Part shown: positions 18,581-29,354 of the stretch, one piece after another
How the letters are laid out: every line of letters begins with the position of its first letter
Position numbering within the stretch: position 1 is the first letter of the stretch
Assembly (NCBI GenBank): GCA_001661245.1
Contig: KV454016.1
Location: forward strand, 798,973 to 862,972
Direction: 5' to 3'
From: Pachysolen tannophilus NRRL Y-2460
Lineage: Eukaryota; Ascomycota; Pichiomycetes; Alaninales; Pachysolenaceae
Length of the DNA: 64,000 bases
Notes under the pieces: generated by a model
Seen by the model: only the letters and a program-made list of their open reading frames with translations
Database searches by the model: none
What the model was told of the DNA's origin: nothing
Translations under genes and position numbers: made by a program

Positions 18581-20686
18581 TTAAATTGTTCCCTCATCAT
18601 AAATACCTAAATCAAACCAGTGGTGATTTAATGCATCAATGGCCTTCAATCTTTTATTAGGATCATAAGTGAGAGTTTGTTTAATCAAATCAATGAAATA
18701 ATACCAAAATCTGTACTTGTCCTTGCTTAACCTTTTGATATTATTAACTGTAAAATTTTCCTCTAGCGTTAGTTCATAATTTATTTTCATACCTATCTTG
18801 GAACTTATGAGTTCATCAAGACTTAAAATAGAATTAACTGTCTTCAACGATCTAACTGGAGTCTTTTTGTTTGGAAACAACAATTTCCCTGTTTTTGGAT
18901 CAAAACACAATTCAACATTTGTTTTCTCTTTCAGAAGTTTTTCATTCTTGGAATAACACTCATTTACCAAATGTAATGGCATTGGCTTGTTTAAAAATTT
19001 TTCCATCATTGCCAAATGTTCCAAATCTTCATGAGTTCTAAACAAAGTTTCACCTGTAGCCAATTCAACCAAAATACAACCAAGTGACCACATATCACAA
19101 GGAAAAGACCAACCAATATTCAAGACAATTTCTGGAGCTCTGTAATGTCTTGTAGAAACCACTTGAGAATGATATTCATCATCAAAAATTGCCGATCCAA
19201 AATCGATTATTTGTATCAAGGGGTCCTTTAAAATCTTTGAATATGCACTGTTATTGTAAGGCTTCTTTGAGAAAGAAGAATCGTGCAATAAAATATTTTC
19301 AGGCTTCAAATCAGTATGAATCAATTTCAAATCATGTAAGAAGGCAACTGATCTAATCAATTGCTTTGCAATAGCCTGTATATGAGATCCTGGGAAAGGT
19401 ATGAAATTATTATTTTCCATAAAGTCAAATAATGAGATTTGTAATAAATCCGTAACAATGCAAATATGTTTTCTATAGTCAAAACATTCACGTAAATGAA
19501 TACAGTGATTTTCATTATTTGGGTCATGTTTCTTTATAGTCGACAAGACTCTTAATTCAATTTTACTGGCTTCACGATATTTTGGAACAGCACGAATAAT
19601 TTTTATAGCAACTGTTTCATTATTCTTATGATCATGAGCACTAACAACTTTACCAAAAGTACCTTGACCCAACATTTTCTTAATTTCAAATCTGTTATTT
19701 GCAAACAATTCACCAGGTCTAACAACGTAATGTCCTTCTTTATCATCACAAGAAGTATCAGCTACTTCCTTTGAAGTTGATGCCCCATTACTAAAAGATG
19801 GTCTCCTCGCACTTTGACCAGAGTTTGAAAAAGTATAATTATTATCCCTAGCATCAGGATATGGAATATAATTTGTCTTAATTTCACCAATTCTTGTACC
19901 CATCAACTCACGCAAATTCGGCGGTGGCTGATAAGATACTTTTGCATGTGGTAACTGTGGCAACGACTTGGTTCGTGGTTTCTTTGAAGGTTTCATTGGA
20001 GGTGTTCGTAAGCTATACTGGCTGAAACTATGACTATTGTAGGCATTGCGATGACGAAGAGGAAATTCCTCATTAGCCCTGTTATTTCCAACAACGACAT
20101 CATCATCATCATCATCATCATCACCATCGTCATCGTCATCCTCAACTTCGTCGTACTCGTTATCATTATCATTATCATTATCAATATTATGGCCATGATG
20201 ACGACGCCGAGGATGGTGATGGTGATCATCGTCGTCATCATCATCGACAGTCCTTACAACATTTGAACCGTAGAGCTGACTTGGCGGTGTGGCAATAATA
20301 CTTAATGGTTCATTATTACCATCAATATTCAAGCTGGTATTTTTAGTTAATTCATTGGAACTAAGATGGTGATGTTCTTCTAAAATTATAATATCTGAAT
20401 CATTGTCAGAAATTAAATTATCATCATCCTCATTGTCTCCATCGTCTGTATTACTGTTGTTCCCATATTCACCTTCAAAGCTATAATGTTCGTCATCTGA
20501 ATCTAAAACGATAATATCTGTGGCTTGAGGATTTGCTGCAGAAATATTTGTAGGAGATGCATCATGATAATTAGCAGAAGTAGTATAACTATTCCCATTA
20601 CCACTTGAGCCAAAAACATTCTCATGACCCCATGCTGAAGAGAGCTCTCTTGGTCTCTTCCGATTAATTGGTTCAAGCATTGACAT
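18581..20686 (-). CDS. KNS1: LAMMER (CLK-type) dual-specificity kinase Kns1
   Basis: Kns1 acts downstream of TORC1 to repress ribosome and tRNA synthesis. In this 701-residue protein the kinase domain spans about residues 333-694. It has the glycine loop GQGTFGKV (340-347), the ATP lysine K362, the catalytic loop HTDLKPEN (457-464), DFG (495-497), and the LAMMER signature EHLAMMEK (556-563) that names the family. The first 330 residues are disordered and very acidic, with long Asp runs and His/Arg patches. Two SUMO-interaction-like motifs are seen, DIIVLDSDDE near 57-66 and SDIIILEE near 97-104. COX19 lies beyond the next gene; the two are neighbours in S. cerevisiae (YLL019C/YLL018C-A). Confidence 0.95.
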   Translation of the reverse strand: MSMLEPINRKRPRELSSAWGHENVFGSSGNGNSYTTSANYHDASPTNISAANPQATDIIVLDSDDEHYSFEGEYGNNSNTDDGDNEDDDNLISDNDSDIIILEEHHHLSSNELTKNTSLNIDGNNEPLSIIATPPSQLYGSNVVRTVDDDDDDDHHHHPRRRHHGHNIDNDNDNDNEYDEVEDDDDDGDDDDDDDDVVVGNNRANEEFPLRHRNAYNSHSFSQYSLRTPPMKPSKKPRTKSLPQLPHAKVSYQPPPNLRELMGTRIGEIKTNYIPYPDARDNNYTFSNSGQSARRPSFSNGASTSKEVADTSCDDKEGHYVVRPGELFANNRFEIKKMLGQGTFGKVVSAHDHKNNETVAIKIIRAVPKYREASKIELRVLSTIKKHDPNNENHCIHLRECFDYRKHICIVTDLLQISLFDFMENNNFIPFPGSHIQAIAKQLIRSVAFLHDLKLIHTDLKPENILLHDSSFSKKPYNNSAYSKILKDPLIQIIDFGSAIFDDEYHSQVVSTRHYRAPEIVLNIGWSFPCDMWSLGCILVELATGETLFRTHEDLEHLAMMEKFLNKPMPLHLVNECYSKNEKLLKEKTNVELCFDPKTGKLLFPNKKTPVRSLKTVNSILSLDELISSKIGMKINYELTLEENFTVNNIKRLSKDKYRFWYYFIDLIKQTLTYDPNKRLKAIDALNHHWFDLGIYDEGTI

Positions 20687-22406
20687 CTTTGCTGATTAAA
20701 AACAATCAATAATCGGACCGATTATTAGACCAAATAATAAATCTCTCAAAATTAAATAAATGTAACTAGCAGCAGCTGTTTTAAAAAAATAACTATGAAG
20801 CAAGCGTCTTCTTTCCTATGAACAAGTGATGTTTTGAAACCGCAATGCTTGATGCTTTTAACTTTTTTTTTGCAATCAACTTGAATTAATTTAATTTAGC
20901 AACCTCAAGCAAAAAATGATGAAACCGATCAAAGCAATATTAAAAAAAGAACAAAAAAAAAAAAAAAAAAAAAAAATAAATCAAAACTTCTGCTTATAAA
21001 GTATGATTGATACCTGATCAAAAAAATTAATAAGTCAAAAGTCAATAAATTTAATTAGAAACTAAAAAATTAAACTAATTAATAGACATTCACTGAAAGC
21101 CTATTAAACAGTAATTGGGGGAAACAAAAGCAAAACAAAACAACAACACTAACAAAAAAAAAAAAAAAAAAAAAATAAAAAAAAAAAAAAAAAGAAAAAA
21201 GGTTCAATAATTATAGACAAAAACTTGGATTGTTTTATGACTATTTCCAATGAATAGTATAAACCTTTGATAGATTTGAATAATAAGTTTGAGGTTTATT
21301 TTTTTTTTTGTTTTTTTTTGTTTTTGTTTTTGTATTTGATTATATATATATATATATATATATAAATATATGTTTTAATTAGATTCTAATTAAGTTAAAT
21401 ATTATATAGATTGATTTCTAGATTTTCGTTATCAGCAAAAAAAAGAAAATAATTGCAGTAGTAAAAATCAGTACGGGCATCGCAGAAGGAAAGATAGCCC
21501 AAAGAATACAAGTTTTAAAAAGCGGGTTTTCTTTTATACAAGTTGAATCCGTGAAACCTTCAGCGCTTTATAGAGACAAGATTTCTCTTTTATATAGATC
21601 AAATCATATTTTAAATGGAATAACATAGCTTAACCGCTGATATAAATTTGTTTTGTTATTAATGTTGAACTGGGGGAAACGTGCACATCTTCTACAAAGT
21701 CGCAGTAAACTTGAGCACTGGAGATCATACCTCTGCCACAGTGCCCGCAGAAAACAAAGAGAACCCAGAAACTCTTTAGTTTAGTAGTGAGAAACGTTTA
21801 TTGTAGTAAATGAGCAATACATATTTTGAAACATAAGTTATATATACGATCTTGAAATACTTCAGATACTTGAGCTACTTACTTGACTTGAAATTGGTTT
21901 TTTTTTTTTTTTTTAAATCACAATTAACAGTTAACAGTTGAACAATTGTACCATACGTTGTTGATTTTAATTAATACTTTATCGGTCATAAATATGATCT
22001 AGATTTGCAGTTTGAACCAAAACGTTTTCATTAATCTTATGCACAATCAAATTGCCCAAAAAAGTAAAAAAAAAAAAAGTTAACCAAAACAGTAGTGTTA
22101 TTGAACACCAAATAATAATTAATTTCGTATTATGAAATAAAAATTCCCCCCAAAACAGTAGTGCACTAATACACCGATAAAATAGCAAAAAAAAAACAAA
22201 CAAAAAACTCGTATCAAATAAAAGTAGTGTCAGCGCGTAACAAAAATGTTTTTTTTTTTTTTTTAATTTTTTTTTTTTCTTTTTTTTCTTTTTCTTTTAA
22301 GAAACTCGCCACGAAATTTATCAGCCATTTTTACTCAAGTTGTTGTTTACTTTCCATTTGTAGAGTTGCGGTTAGTTATAGAGGTTAACGATCAATAGGA
22401 ATCAAT
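20687..22406. promoter_or_regulatory. divergent 1.7 kb promoter region, KNS1 / C2H2 factor
   Basis: This is a long spacer between divergent genes with very long poly-A and poly-T runs (for example 21152-21190 and 22247-22264). It holds a TA tract at 21343-21362 and an inverted repeat GCACTG / CAGTGC at about 21714-21745. The 14-bp direct repeat CCAAAACAGTAGTG occurs at 22084-22097 and 22150-22163. No open frame with coding character and no tRNA were seen. Confidence 0.5.
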
Positions 22407-23771
22407 ATGTCAGAATCGAATTCAGTGGTAGAGTTCTACCAGCAGCAGCTTACTGAAGTTGCTATGGCCATATCGGCACAGCATGGTGAAAGTGATAAAC
22501 ATGGGGGCCGAATAGATAATAACAATGATAGTGGTGGTAATAATAATAGTGGCGGTCGTGGAGACGGTAGTAGTAGAGGCAGCGGTAGTGGAGGTAGTGG
22601 TGGAAATGGCGAAAGTGGCGGAAGCGGTGAAAATGATGATGATGATAATGATAATAATAATAACGGTGCTAGCCATCGTCATAATGCAGATGATGATCAT
22701 GATCATGATCATCATATGGTTTCTTCAGACAATAATGATGATAAAAGTGGTAAAATCTTTGCGTGTGATCACTGCGATAAAATATTCACTAGAAAACATA
22801 ATTTAGAGACACATAAATTGGTACATTCAGAGTTTAAGCCATATATTTGTTCAATGTGTAAATCTTCATTTAAGAGATCTCATGATTTGAAAAGACATCA
22901 AAGAATGCACACTGGTGAAAAACCACACCCATGTGATAAATGTGGTAGAAGTTTTGCAAGGGCAGATGCACTATTAAGGCACCGTAAAAATGGATGTTCT
23001 TCAAATCAAAAATTAATCCTGCTGCATCTTGAATCAAGGAACCCAGATGAAATAAATTCAGCATCTCCATTGGCAGTGGCGGCAATGAATAGTGATGTTT
23101 TGAACAATAATGATAGAAATAGGAGAAGTTATGAAACTGTACATTGGAAGGCATCAATTAGTCAGCCAATTGATAAAGTTCAGTTGAATCAACAATTTGC
23201 AAAGACATCCTCGGCTCTTTCAAATTCTCCCGTTGGTGCTAATAGTGCCAGTGGTGTATATGATCAGAATAACCAATTTGCACAGGAAACTTACGACTCA
23301 ACTGCATCAACAAATTCCACTTCAACTTCAACAGCAGCAGCAGCCGCAGCCGCAAATGTTTCATCATCAGGATTAGGGCCACACACTTCACTGCCATCCA
23401 CTGCAGCACCTACAGCAGCATCAACGTCAGCATCAGCTTCAGCCTCAAATGCAAATGCAAATGCAAACTCAACAACCCATAACAATAATATTAGGAATAA
23501 CACTAATACCACTGCTAACAAAAATACCAATAATAATAGCCAATTATTAAATAACCTAACAAGAATTTTTCAAACCAATATATCATCCTCTTCTCATAAC
23601 CATCAGGGAAATAGACTTTCATCAAAAGAGACAAATACGTCTTTAGAAGAAAGAGTACTAAAATTAGAAGAATTACATAGAAAAGATTTACTGAGATTAA
23701 AAGAAATGGAAGGCAGGTTAAGCGGTTTAGAAATGTTGTTAGAAAACACTAATAGCTCGGCAAGAAATTAG
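22407..23771 (+). CDS. three-finger C2H2 transcription factor with C-terminal coiled coil
   Basis: This 454-residue regulator has a Gly/Ser/Asn/Asp-rich N-terminus with a His-Asp run. Three tandem zinc fingers follow at about 120-140, 148-168 and 176-197 (CDHCDKIFTRKHNLETHKLVH, CSMCKSSFKRSHDLKRHQRMH, CDKCGRSFARADALLRH). They are joined by HSEFKPYI and HTGEKPHP linkers. The third finger ends His-x4-Cys, so it is C2HC. The middle is a disordered Ser/Thr/Asn/Ala region. The last 45 residues form a short coiled coil (SLEERVLKLEELHRKDLL), perhaps for dimerisation. The fingers resemble the Crz1 group in the 'FTR..NL..H' and 'FAR.DAL.RH' positions, but I do not assign orthology. Target genes are unknown. 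Confidence 0.82.
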   Translation: MSESNSVVEFYQQQLTEVAMAISAQHGESDKHGGRIDNNNDSGGNNNSGGRGDGSSRGSGSGGSGGNGESGGSGENDDDDNDNNNNGASHRHNADDDHDHDHHMVSSDNNDDKSGKIFACDHCDKIFTRKHNLETHKLVHSEFKPYICSMCKSSFKRSHDLKRHQRMHTGEKPHPCDKCGRSFARADALLRHRKNGCSSNQKLILLHLESRNPDEINSASPLAVAAMNSDVLNNNDRNRRSYETVHWKASISQPIDKVQLNQQFAKTSSALSNSPVGANSASGVYDQNNQFAQETYDSTASTNSTSTSTAAAAAAANVSSSGLGPHTSLPSTAAPTAASTSASASASNANANANSTTHNNNIRNNTNTTANKNTNNNSQLLNNLTRIFQTNISSSSHNHQGNRLSSKETNTSLEERVLKLEELHRKDLLRLKEMEGRLSGLEMLLENTNSSARN

Positions 23772-24021
23772 AAAAAGTTAAAGTTAAAGTTATTTAGACT
23801 ATAGATTTAGTTAACATATGTAAATTAGTGTTTTTTTTTTTTTGCTTTCTTCTCTTTTTCATTTTAACATTTTTTAGTTTACTTGGCTGATTTAAATAAC
23901 TTTTATTAAAAAGTAGTGTGAATTTTTTATTCAATTTATAAGTTGATTTTTTTTTTCACCTTTTCATTTCTCTATCACTATCTCTCTAATCAACATTATT
24001 AAAACATTATTGGAGTAATAG

Positions 24022-24385
24022 ATGTCAGGTAATCCAGGTATGTATTAATTAATAGCTTCCTTGTAACATATTTATGTGAATTAAAAGCTGACAAAATTTT
24101 TTAGGCAATAAACTATCAGCATGGAGACCAAATCCACCTGAAAGAGGCTCATTCCCTTTGGATCATTTTGGAGATTGTACTGCTGAAATGGAAAAATATT
24201 TGAACTGTCTTAAAATAGTCAAGAATGAAAATGCTCCAAATTGTAGGATATTGGCAAAAAACTATTTAAATTGTAGAATGGAAAATAATTTGATGGATAA
24301 AGTATCTTGGAAAGAGTTGGGGTTGCCCGAAGATAAAAAAATTATTGTTGAAGATAAAGTAGAAGAAACGGTTAATAAAAGTTGA
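24022..24385 (+). CDS. COX19: Cox19, twin CX9C protein, one intron
   Basis: Cox19 is a small intermembrane-space protein needed to assemble cytochrome c oxidase and acting with Cox11 in copper delivery. Exons are 24022-24037 and 24105-24385, together 98 residues, exactly the yeast length. The intron (24038-24104, 67 bases) starts GTATGT, has a GCTGAC branch-like site and ends TTTTAG. Splicing gives [20 protein letters not shown], matching the conserved Cox19 start. The two CX9C motifs are present: [11 protein letters not shown] and [11 protein letters not shown]. The tail [10 protein letters not shown] is typical. The downstream flank carries a Puf3-type site. The first coding exon is only five codons, so a genome annotator could easily miss the start. 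Confidence 0.96.
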
Positions 24386-24896
24386 AAAATTACCACAATT
24401 ATACAGTATAATGTCTGTTGAGAATCATGTAAATAATTAACAGGGTAGGATCGATTTTGGTTGTTAAAGATGAAAAAAAAAAAAAAAACTTAAGGCGGGT
24501 TGTATTTATGCTTATATATATACATTAACAGTAATGATAAAACGGGAAAAGACAATCCCATATATAATCATAAGATTTCAAATCTTTAACTAAATAGAAG
24601 TAAAGTAAAAAGAGTATATATAAAAAAGAATTAAAATTAACCGTACTCTGTAGATAGTTTACAAAACAAAATATAACCAAAACCAAACACTAACCATGAA
24701 AACATCAAATAAAAAAAATTTCCATATCTCGCAATAACCACATTATTACCTACCACCTTAAATCCAATATCTGCTTGACTTCAAAAAAAAAAAAAAAACA
24801 AAAAAAAATAAAAAAATAAAAAAAAAAAAAAAAAAAGTTCAGGAGACAAATAGTTTTTGAAAAAAACAAATTACTAAAACACCTACTCAGTAGGTT
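24386..24896. other. convergent 3' spacer COX19 / membrane protein gene
   Basis: This 511-base AT-rich spacer between two convergent genes has poly-A runs at 24782-24835. Apart from the Puf3-type site near COX19 nothing else was recognised. Confidence 0.6.
24426..24435 (+). promoter_or_regulatory. Puf3-type RNA site in COX19 3' flank
   Basis: CATGTAAATA lies 41 bases after the COX19 stop. It matches the Puf3 site UGUAAAUA with the favoured C two bases before it. Puf3 binds mRNAs of nuclear-encoded mitochondrial proteins, so the location fits. Confidence 0.6.
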
Positions 24897-26910
24897 TTAG
24901 GATCCAAATTTACTTAAAAGATAACATTTCACGTTTAAAAGGATACGATTAGCAGCTTTGGAAGACGAATTTAAAAATTTGTTGAAGTCAAGTTTTTGAG
25001 CACGATTATAAGTTCTAATTAGCCCTATCCGTGCTTCCTCAATTAAAACTCTACTCATATCAATACTCTTATTTCCCCATTTCTTTGAATTGCTGATATA
25101 AAATTTATGAATATGATTTAAGTTTTCTGAAGCATTTGAAAAAACTGTAGATAGCTGAGTAGATAGCTGGCCTGTCAATTTCCTTAATTTGGAAGCAGAA
25201 AAATCAAGTTGGTGATTTAAATGTTTACCAATTACTGTAAATTTCTTACTCAAGATTTCTGAAACTTGATCGTATTTTTCATCAAACTCCACTAGAAACT
25301 TAATCATCAGCTTATTAGATTTCTTTGAAAGAATAACACTTTTTTTCTTTAAATCTTTCCAATGATCTGCAAGCTTATAATCTTTAGCCTTCTTAGAAAT
25401 CAAAATCTTATTGCTTTTGTAAAAATTTATACTTTTCAATTTCCCTTCTTCAAAAAATTCTAGAGAACGCCTCTTCAGTTCATTAATGTTATCTGAATTA
25501 TCTTCTAACAAACATTGAACTTTACTTTTTAAAGTTTCAGAGTTTTGTTCCACAAAATCAGCAAAATCAGCCGCAATATTACCTAATAAAACAGAGCCTG
25601 TTTCTGCATATCTTGTAAAATCATTCAATTGATTAACTAATTCTTCAATGAAGATCTCTTGTTGTGACTTAAGTTCCTCTTTTAATTTATCCAAGTCCTC
25701 ATTGGCTACAACGATGTTAGCATTCGAAGAAACAAGTTTACCTAGATGATTTAAATTAAATAATTTTTTAATATCCAGTAATTTCATCAAAGTTTTTCGC
25801 CTCTCAGGTATATTACTGAAAGACGATATATAACTATTGGACTTTGTACTATAACGAATTATGCCTCTATCTTTAATTTTTTTGCTATTATATTGACAAA
25901 AATTTACGATAAATTCTGAATATTCATCAGTACCTAATTCGGGATTAACGTTAATAGAAATTTTATCTTCTTTGAAATCTCTAGCTAACAATTCGTCATT
26001 CAATAAGATGTTTCTTGATAGTTCTTCAATTTCATTTTTGGAGAAATCATTGTATTTTGCAGGAATATACAAGATCAAATCTACCAGATCAATGTTTGAG
26101 ATCTTGTTATCATCCAATTTTTCTTCTGAAATAGACCGCGTAACAATAGTTTTAAATTCTTCTTCAACGCAATGTAAAATAGTAATTTTCTTATCAGAAT
26201 AGTACGTATCACGAATGTTGAAAAAAACAGAAGGTGGATAAGAATCAACTGAATCAATCAACCCCTTATTAGAAATTTGATTAACACCAAAACTATAAGT
26301 TAGGTAAAGTAATAATGAAGTCAAAGCAATTCCTGCAATACTCAGGCCATTATACACAACTCCATGGAATTCTTTCTTAATTAACATTTTTGTTTTAACT
26401 TCTTCAAAAGCATTTAATGAAGCATAAAAAAATTCTTTGATGGATTCCATTGTAGAATTTAAAGAATTATTAAATTGTTCCAAAAAATAATCAAGAATTT
26501 TTTCTTCATTTACAAAAGAATGTTGAGAATTATGATCGATATTAGTAATGTTATCCATTTGTTTATCATTTTCAATATCATTTTCAACATTTTTTTTTGG
26601 GAAACTTAGTTTTGGTAAAGTTAAAGATGAATCCACCAATGGAGTAACCTCCTTTTGGGATTTAAGAGTTGAAATAGAAGCCTCGTTATTTGGGGCATCA
26701 GCTGAAAGGCGCTCTCCGTCATTACCATGGTCATTTCCATGGACATCACCATGAGAAGTTCCATGTTCAATCACATTCAGATTGTTATCGTCAAATGAGT
26801 TTGAATCGTCTGTCGAATAAATAACCGACCACGAATCATCTGTTTCATCTAATTCATCACCAGCTACCAAAACTGTATTACTATTTCTATTATTCCTTCT
26901 ACTATTACTA

Positions 26911-26941
<31 letters not shown>

Positions 26942-27167
26942 CATTATTATTATTAGTATTGGTATTATTATTACTATTATCTTGATCACTCAGATTCAAA
27001 AGACCACCAATATTTTTTTCAGAATCACTGCTATCATCGTTATTATTGTTATCGGTAGAAGGAGTTAAGCCTCCACTTGAAGATGAAGATAAAGATTTCA
27101 AATCTGTTGGATGTTCATCATCCGATGGCCCACCATTACTGTCATCACTGATTTGATTCGAGGACAT
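24897..27167 (-). CDS. single-pass membrane protein with Atg8-interaction motif, Atg39-like layout
   Basis: This 756-residue protein starts at the first true ATG (27167); the frame is open three codons further. An acidic, Ser/Asn-rich N-terminus carries DETDDSWSVIYSTDD, with W at residue 113. This is a strong W-x-x-I Atg8-interacting motif with acidic flanks. One hydrophobic segment lies at about 270-294 (LSIAGIALTSLLLYLTYSFG). The remaining 460 residues are Lys-rich helical and amphipathic segments (ILSKKFTVIGKHLNHQLDF and similar) with no known domain. N-terminal motif, single span and lumenal amphipathic helices are the layout of Atg39, the perinuclear ER-phagy receptor. This protein is nearly twice as long as S. 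cerevisiae Atg39, and sequence homology is unproven. Confidence 0.65.
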
Positions 27168-27854
27168 TTTTTCCAAAATAACAAACTAAATACTAACTGG
27201 GAGTTTGAAAGTTTGAGAGTTTGGGAGTTTGTTTCTTGATGAAAATAATTAATCCTTGACCAACAAAAAAAAAATAAAACCCTTCGATAGATTAAAATCA
27301 AAAATTCTATTTTGAATCCTAGAAACTGATTGTTAGTCACTTGATGATTTCAAACCAAATATGAAACTAAAAAATAAAATAAATTAAAATAAAGTAAAAA
27401 AAAAAAAAAAAAAAATAATAATAATTTATTCGACTGGATGGCTGATGATGATAATACAAATTATAGATAAGATAAGGTGAGAATATATTTATTTATACAT
27501 ACAATTTTTTTGAAAAGAATTTAAAAGGTTAACAATCAATTATATATAATTTATTAATTCATTCAAGATATATAATCAATTAAATTTTTGAAAAGAATAA
27601 TCAATAAATTACTTTATCGTTTTGATTATATCAATTGATTTCAATTTATTAAATAATTATAGTTAATTCCACTGTTATTGGTGGCAATTTTTAAATTTTT
27701 TTTTTAAATTTTTTTGTTTTTTTCCTGTTTGAAATTTTGGTATTTATTTAAAATTTTTTGGTAAATGCTACAAATATTTATAGATTGTAAAATGATTGTA
27801 AAATAATAAAACTATTTATATAAATAAATATATATATATATATATATATTTAAA
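27168..27854. other. spacer upstream of the membrane protein gene, downstream of NUP49
   Basis: This 687-base AT-rich spacer has a short repeated GAGTTTGRGAGTTTG motif at about 27200-27232, a poly-A run near 27398, TA tracts and a (TA)n at 27829-27849. No gene was seen. Confidence 0.6.
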
Positions 27855-29354
27855 TTAAAACTTATCTTCAGCGCCTCCCATCTTTTTAACTTCATGATGT
27901 AATTCAGCCAAATTATTGGATAATTCCATGAATAAATGGAATTCTTCTTTTAAAGTTCTAACTATGAGATCTAAACCACCAACATTATTTAAATCAACTA
28001 GTCCATTGATAGATATTTTATCCATATTATTCACAGTATTTTCTATTTCTTGTAAAATTGATTTATATTTTTCGATATTATTTACGAAATCTTCAATTTT
28101 AAGGATATAATATTGATTCAAGATATTTGTTGCATTTGCTGATACAGATGAATTATATCTACCTTGTTGTTGATTTCCAACTGGACTAGCACCATTACCT
28201 GAACCTAATCCATTATTACCTTTTAATAAATCTTGATTTGTCAATTGAAGATATAATTTCAATAATCTTTCAACCCAATCGTTAAAAGTTTCCAAATTTT
28301 TTGATTTGAAAGAATCTATAAATTTCAAATCACTGCTTAATGCTTGATTCACAGAATAGTATTTATTTTCAAGATATTTGATATCTCTAGGTATGCTATC
28401 AATAAGTTCTTTATGGTTTGCTTCTTCATTTTTTAAACCTTCAGCAATTTGCAATTGTAGTTTGATGTACTTATCCAATTCTTCAATCTCTTTTTGATAA
28501 GCCTCTGGTAAATCACTTACTCTGGTCAATGAAGTCAATTGAGGAATTTGTTGTTGCAATTGCTGCTGTTGTTGTTGCTGTTGTTGCTGCTGATTAACAT
28601 TTCCAAAAAGTCCTCCACCGGTACTGCCAAAATTCGTACCACTGGCACTATTATTAGTATTAATGTTGTTATTGTTATTATTACCAAGACCGAAACCTTG
28701 GAAAGGGTTTTGTTGAGTGTTATTACTGTTATTATTGCTATTACTAGTGTTGCCAAGATTGAAAGCACCACCAGACGTACTGTTTCCAAACAAACCACCT
28801 CCCGTTTGAGTTTGGGTTTGGCCACCAGTGCCAGTGCCAGTACCAGCACCAGTTCCAGCTGCAGCGGGCTTCGACATACCAAACCCAAACCCAGACCCAA
28901 ACCCAGATCCTAAACCGCCTAAACCACCTGAACCACCTGCGGCCCCTAAACCGCTCGTGCCAGCCATTGTATTTGTACTTGGGTTATTACCGGTCTTGAG
29001 AGAAAATCCACCTGGAGCATTACTACCGCCAAACATACTTCCAGAATTCGTATTACCACCACTACCACCACTAGCACTACCACCACCGAAACCTCCAAAA
29101 CCTCCCGTGCTACCAAACAGATTCTGCCCACTTTGCGAAGAAAACGGATTAGAAGCCTTTGCCCCAAATCCTTGACCACTAACACCTAAACCGCCATTAT
29201 TATTACTATTATTATTATTATTAATATTATTATTCAATCCAAAACCAGTCTGCCCAGAATTTGTATTGGTATTAGTATTCGCGTTATTGTTACTACCAAA
29301 ACCAAATCCCATCCCACTAGATGCATTTTTCGAAGAAGCCAAACCTCCAAACAT
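27855..29354 (-). CDS. NUP49: FG nucleoporin Nup49
   Basis: Nup49 is a central-channel nucleoporin that forms a coiled-coil trimer with Nsp1 and Nup57 and contributes FG repeats to the transport barrier. The 499-residue protein has an N-terminal FG/GLFG region (about 1-270, many FGFG, GLFG and GGFG units within Gly/Asn-rich sequence). A polyQ run follows, then the coiled-coil part. The family signature LTSLTRVSDLPEAYQKEIEE and LIDSIPRDIKYLENKY matches S. cerevisiae Nup49 (472 residues). It is divergent from XRN1 across 479 bases, as in S. cerevisiae (YGL172W/YGL173C). Confidence 0.95.
   Translation of the reverse strand: MFGGLASSKNASSGMGFGFGSNNNANTNTNTNSGQTGFGLNNNINNNNNSNNNGGLGVSGQGFGAKASNPFSSQSGQNLFGSTGGFGGFGGGSASGGSGGNTNSGSMFGGSNAPGGFSLKTGNNPSTNTMAGTSGLGAAGGSGGLGGLGSGFGSGFGFGMSKPAAAGTGAGTGTGTGGQTQTQTGGGLFGNSTSGGAFNLGNTSNSNNNSNNTQQNPFQGFGLGNNNNNNINTNNSASGTNFGSTGGGLFGNVNQQQQQQQQQQQLQQQIPQLTSLTRVSDLPEAYQKEIEELDKYIKLQLQIAEGLKNEEANHKELIDSIPRDIKYLENKYYSVNQALSSDLKFIDSFKSKNLETFNDWVERLLKLYLQLTNQDLLKGNNGLGSGNGASPVGNQQQGRYNSSVSANATNILNQYYILKIEDFVNNIEKYKSILQEIENTVNNMDKISINGLVDLNNVGGLDLIVRTLKEEFHLFMELSNNLAELHHEVKKMGGAEDKF

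Noticed and set aside
21660-21780. Possible snRNA in the KNS1/C2H2 spacer
   Set aside because: A hairpin is present, but no Sm site or conserved U1-U6 sequence was found.
22422-22806. Frames overlapping the C2H2 gene on both strands
   Set aside because: They arise from Asn/Asp/Gly codon repeats and consist of Ile/Met/Thr or Val runs.
27675-27690. GGTGGCAAT as a PACE box
   Set aside because: It lies downstream of NUP49 and about 500 bases from the nearest start codon that it could serve; last base does not match.
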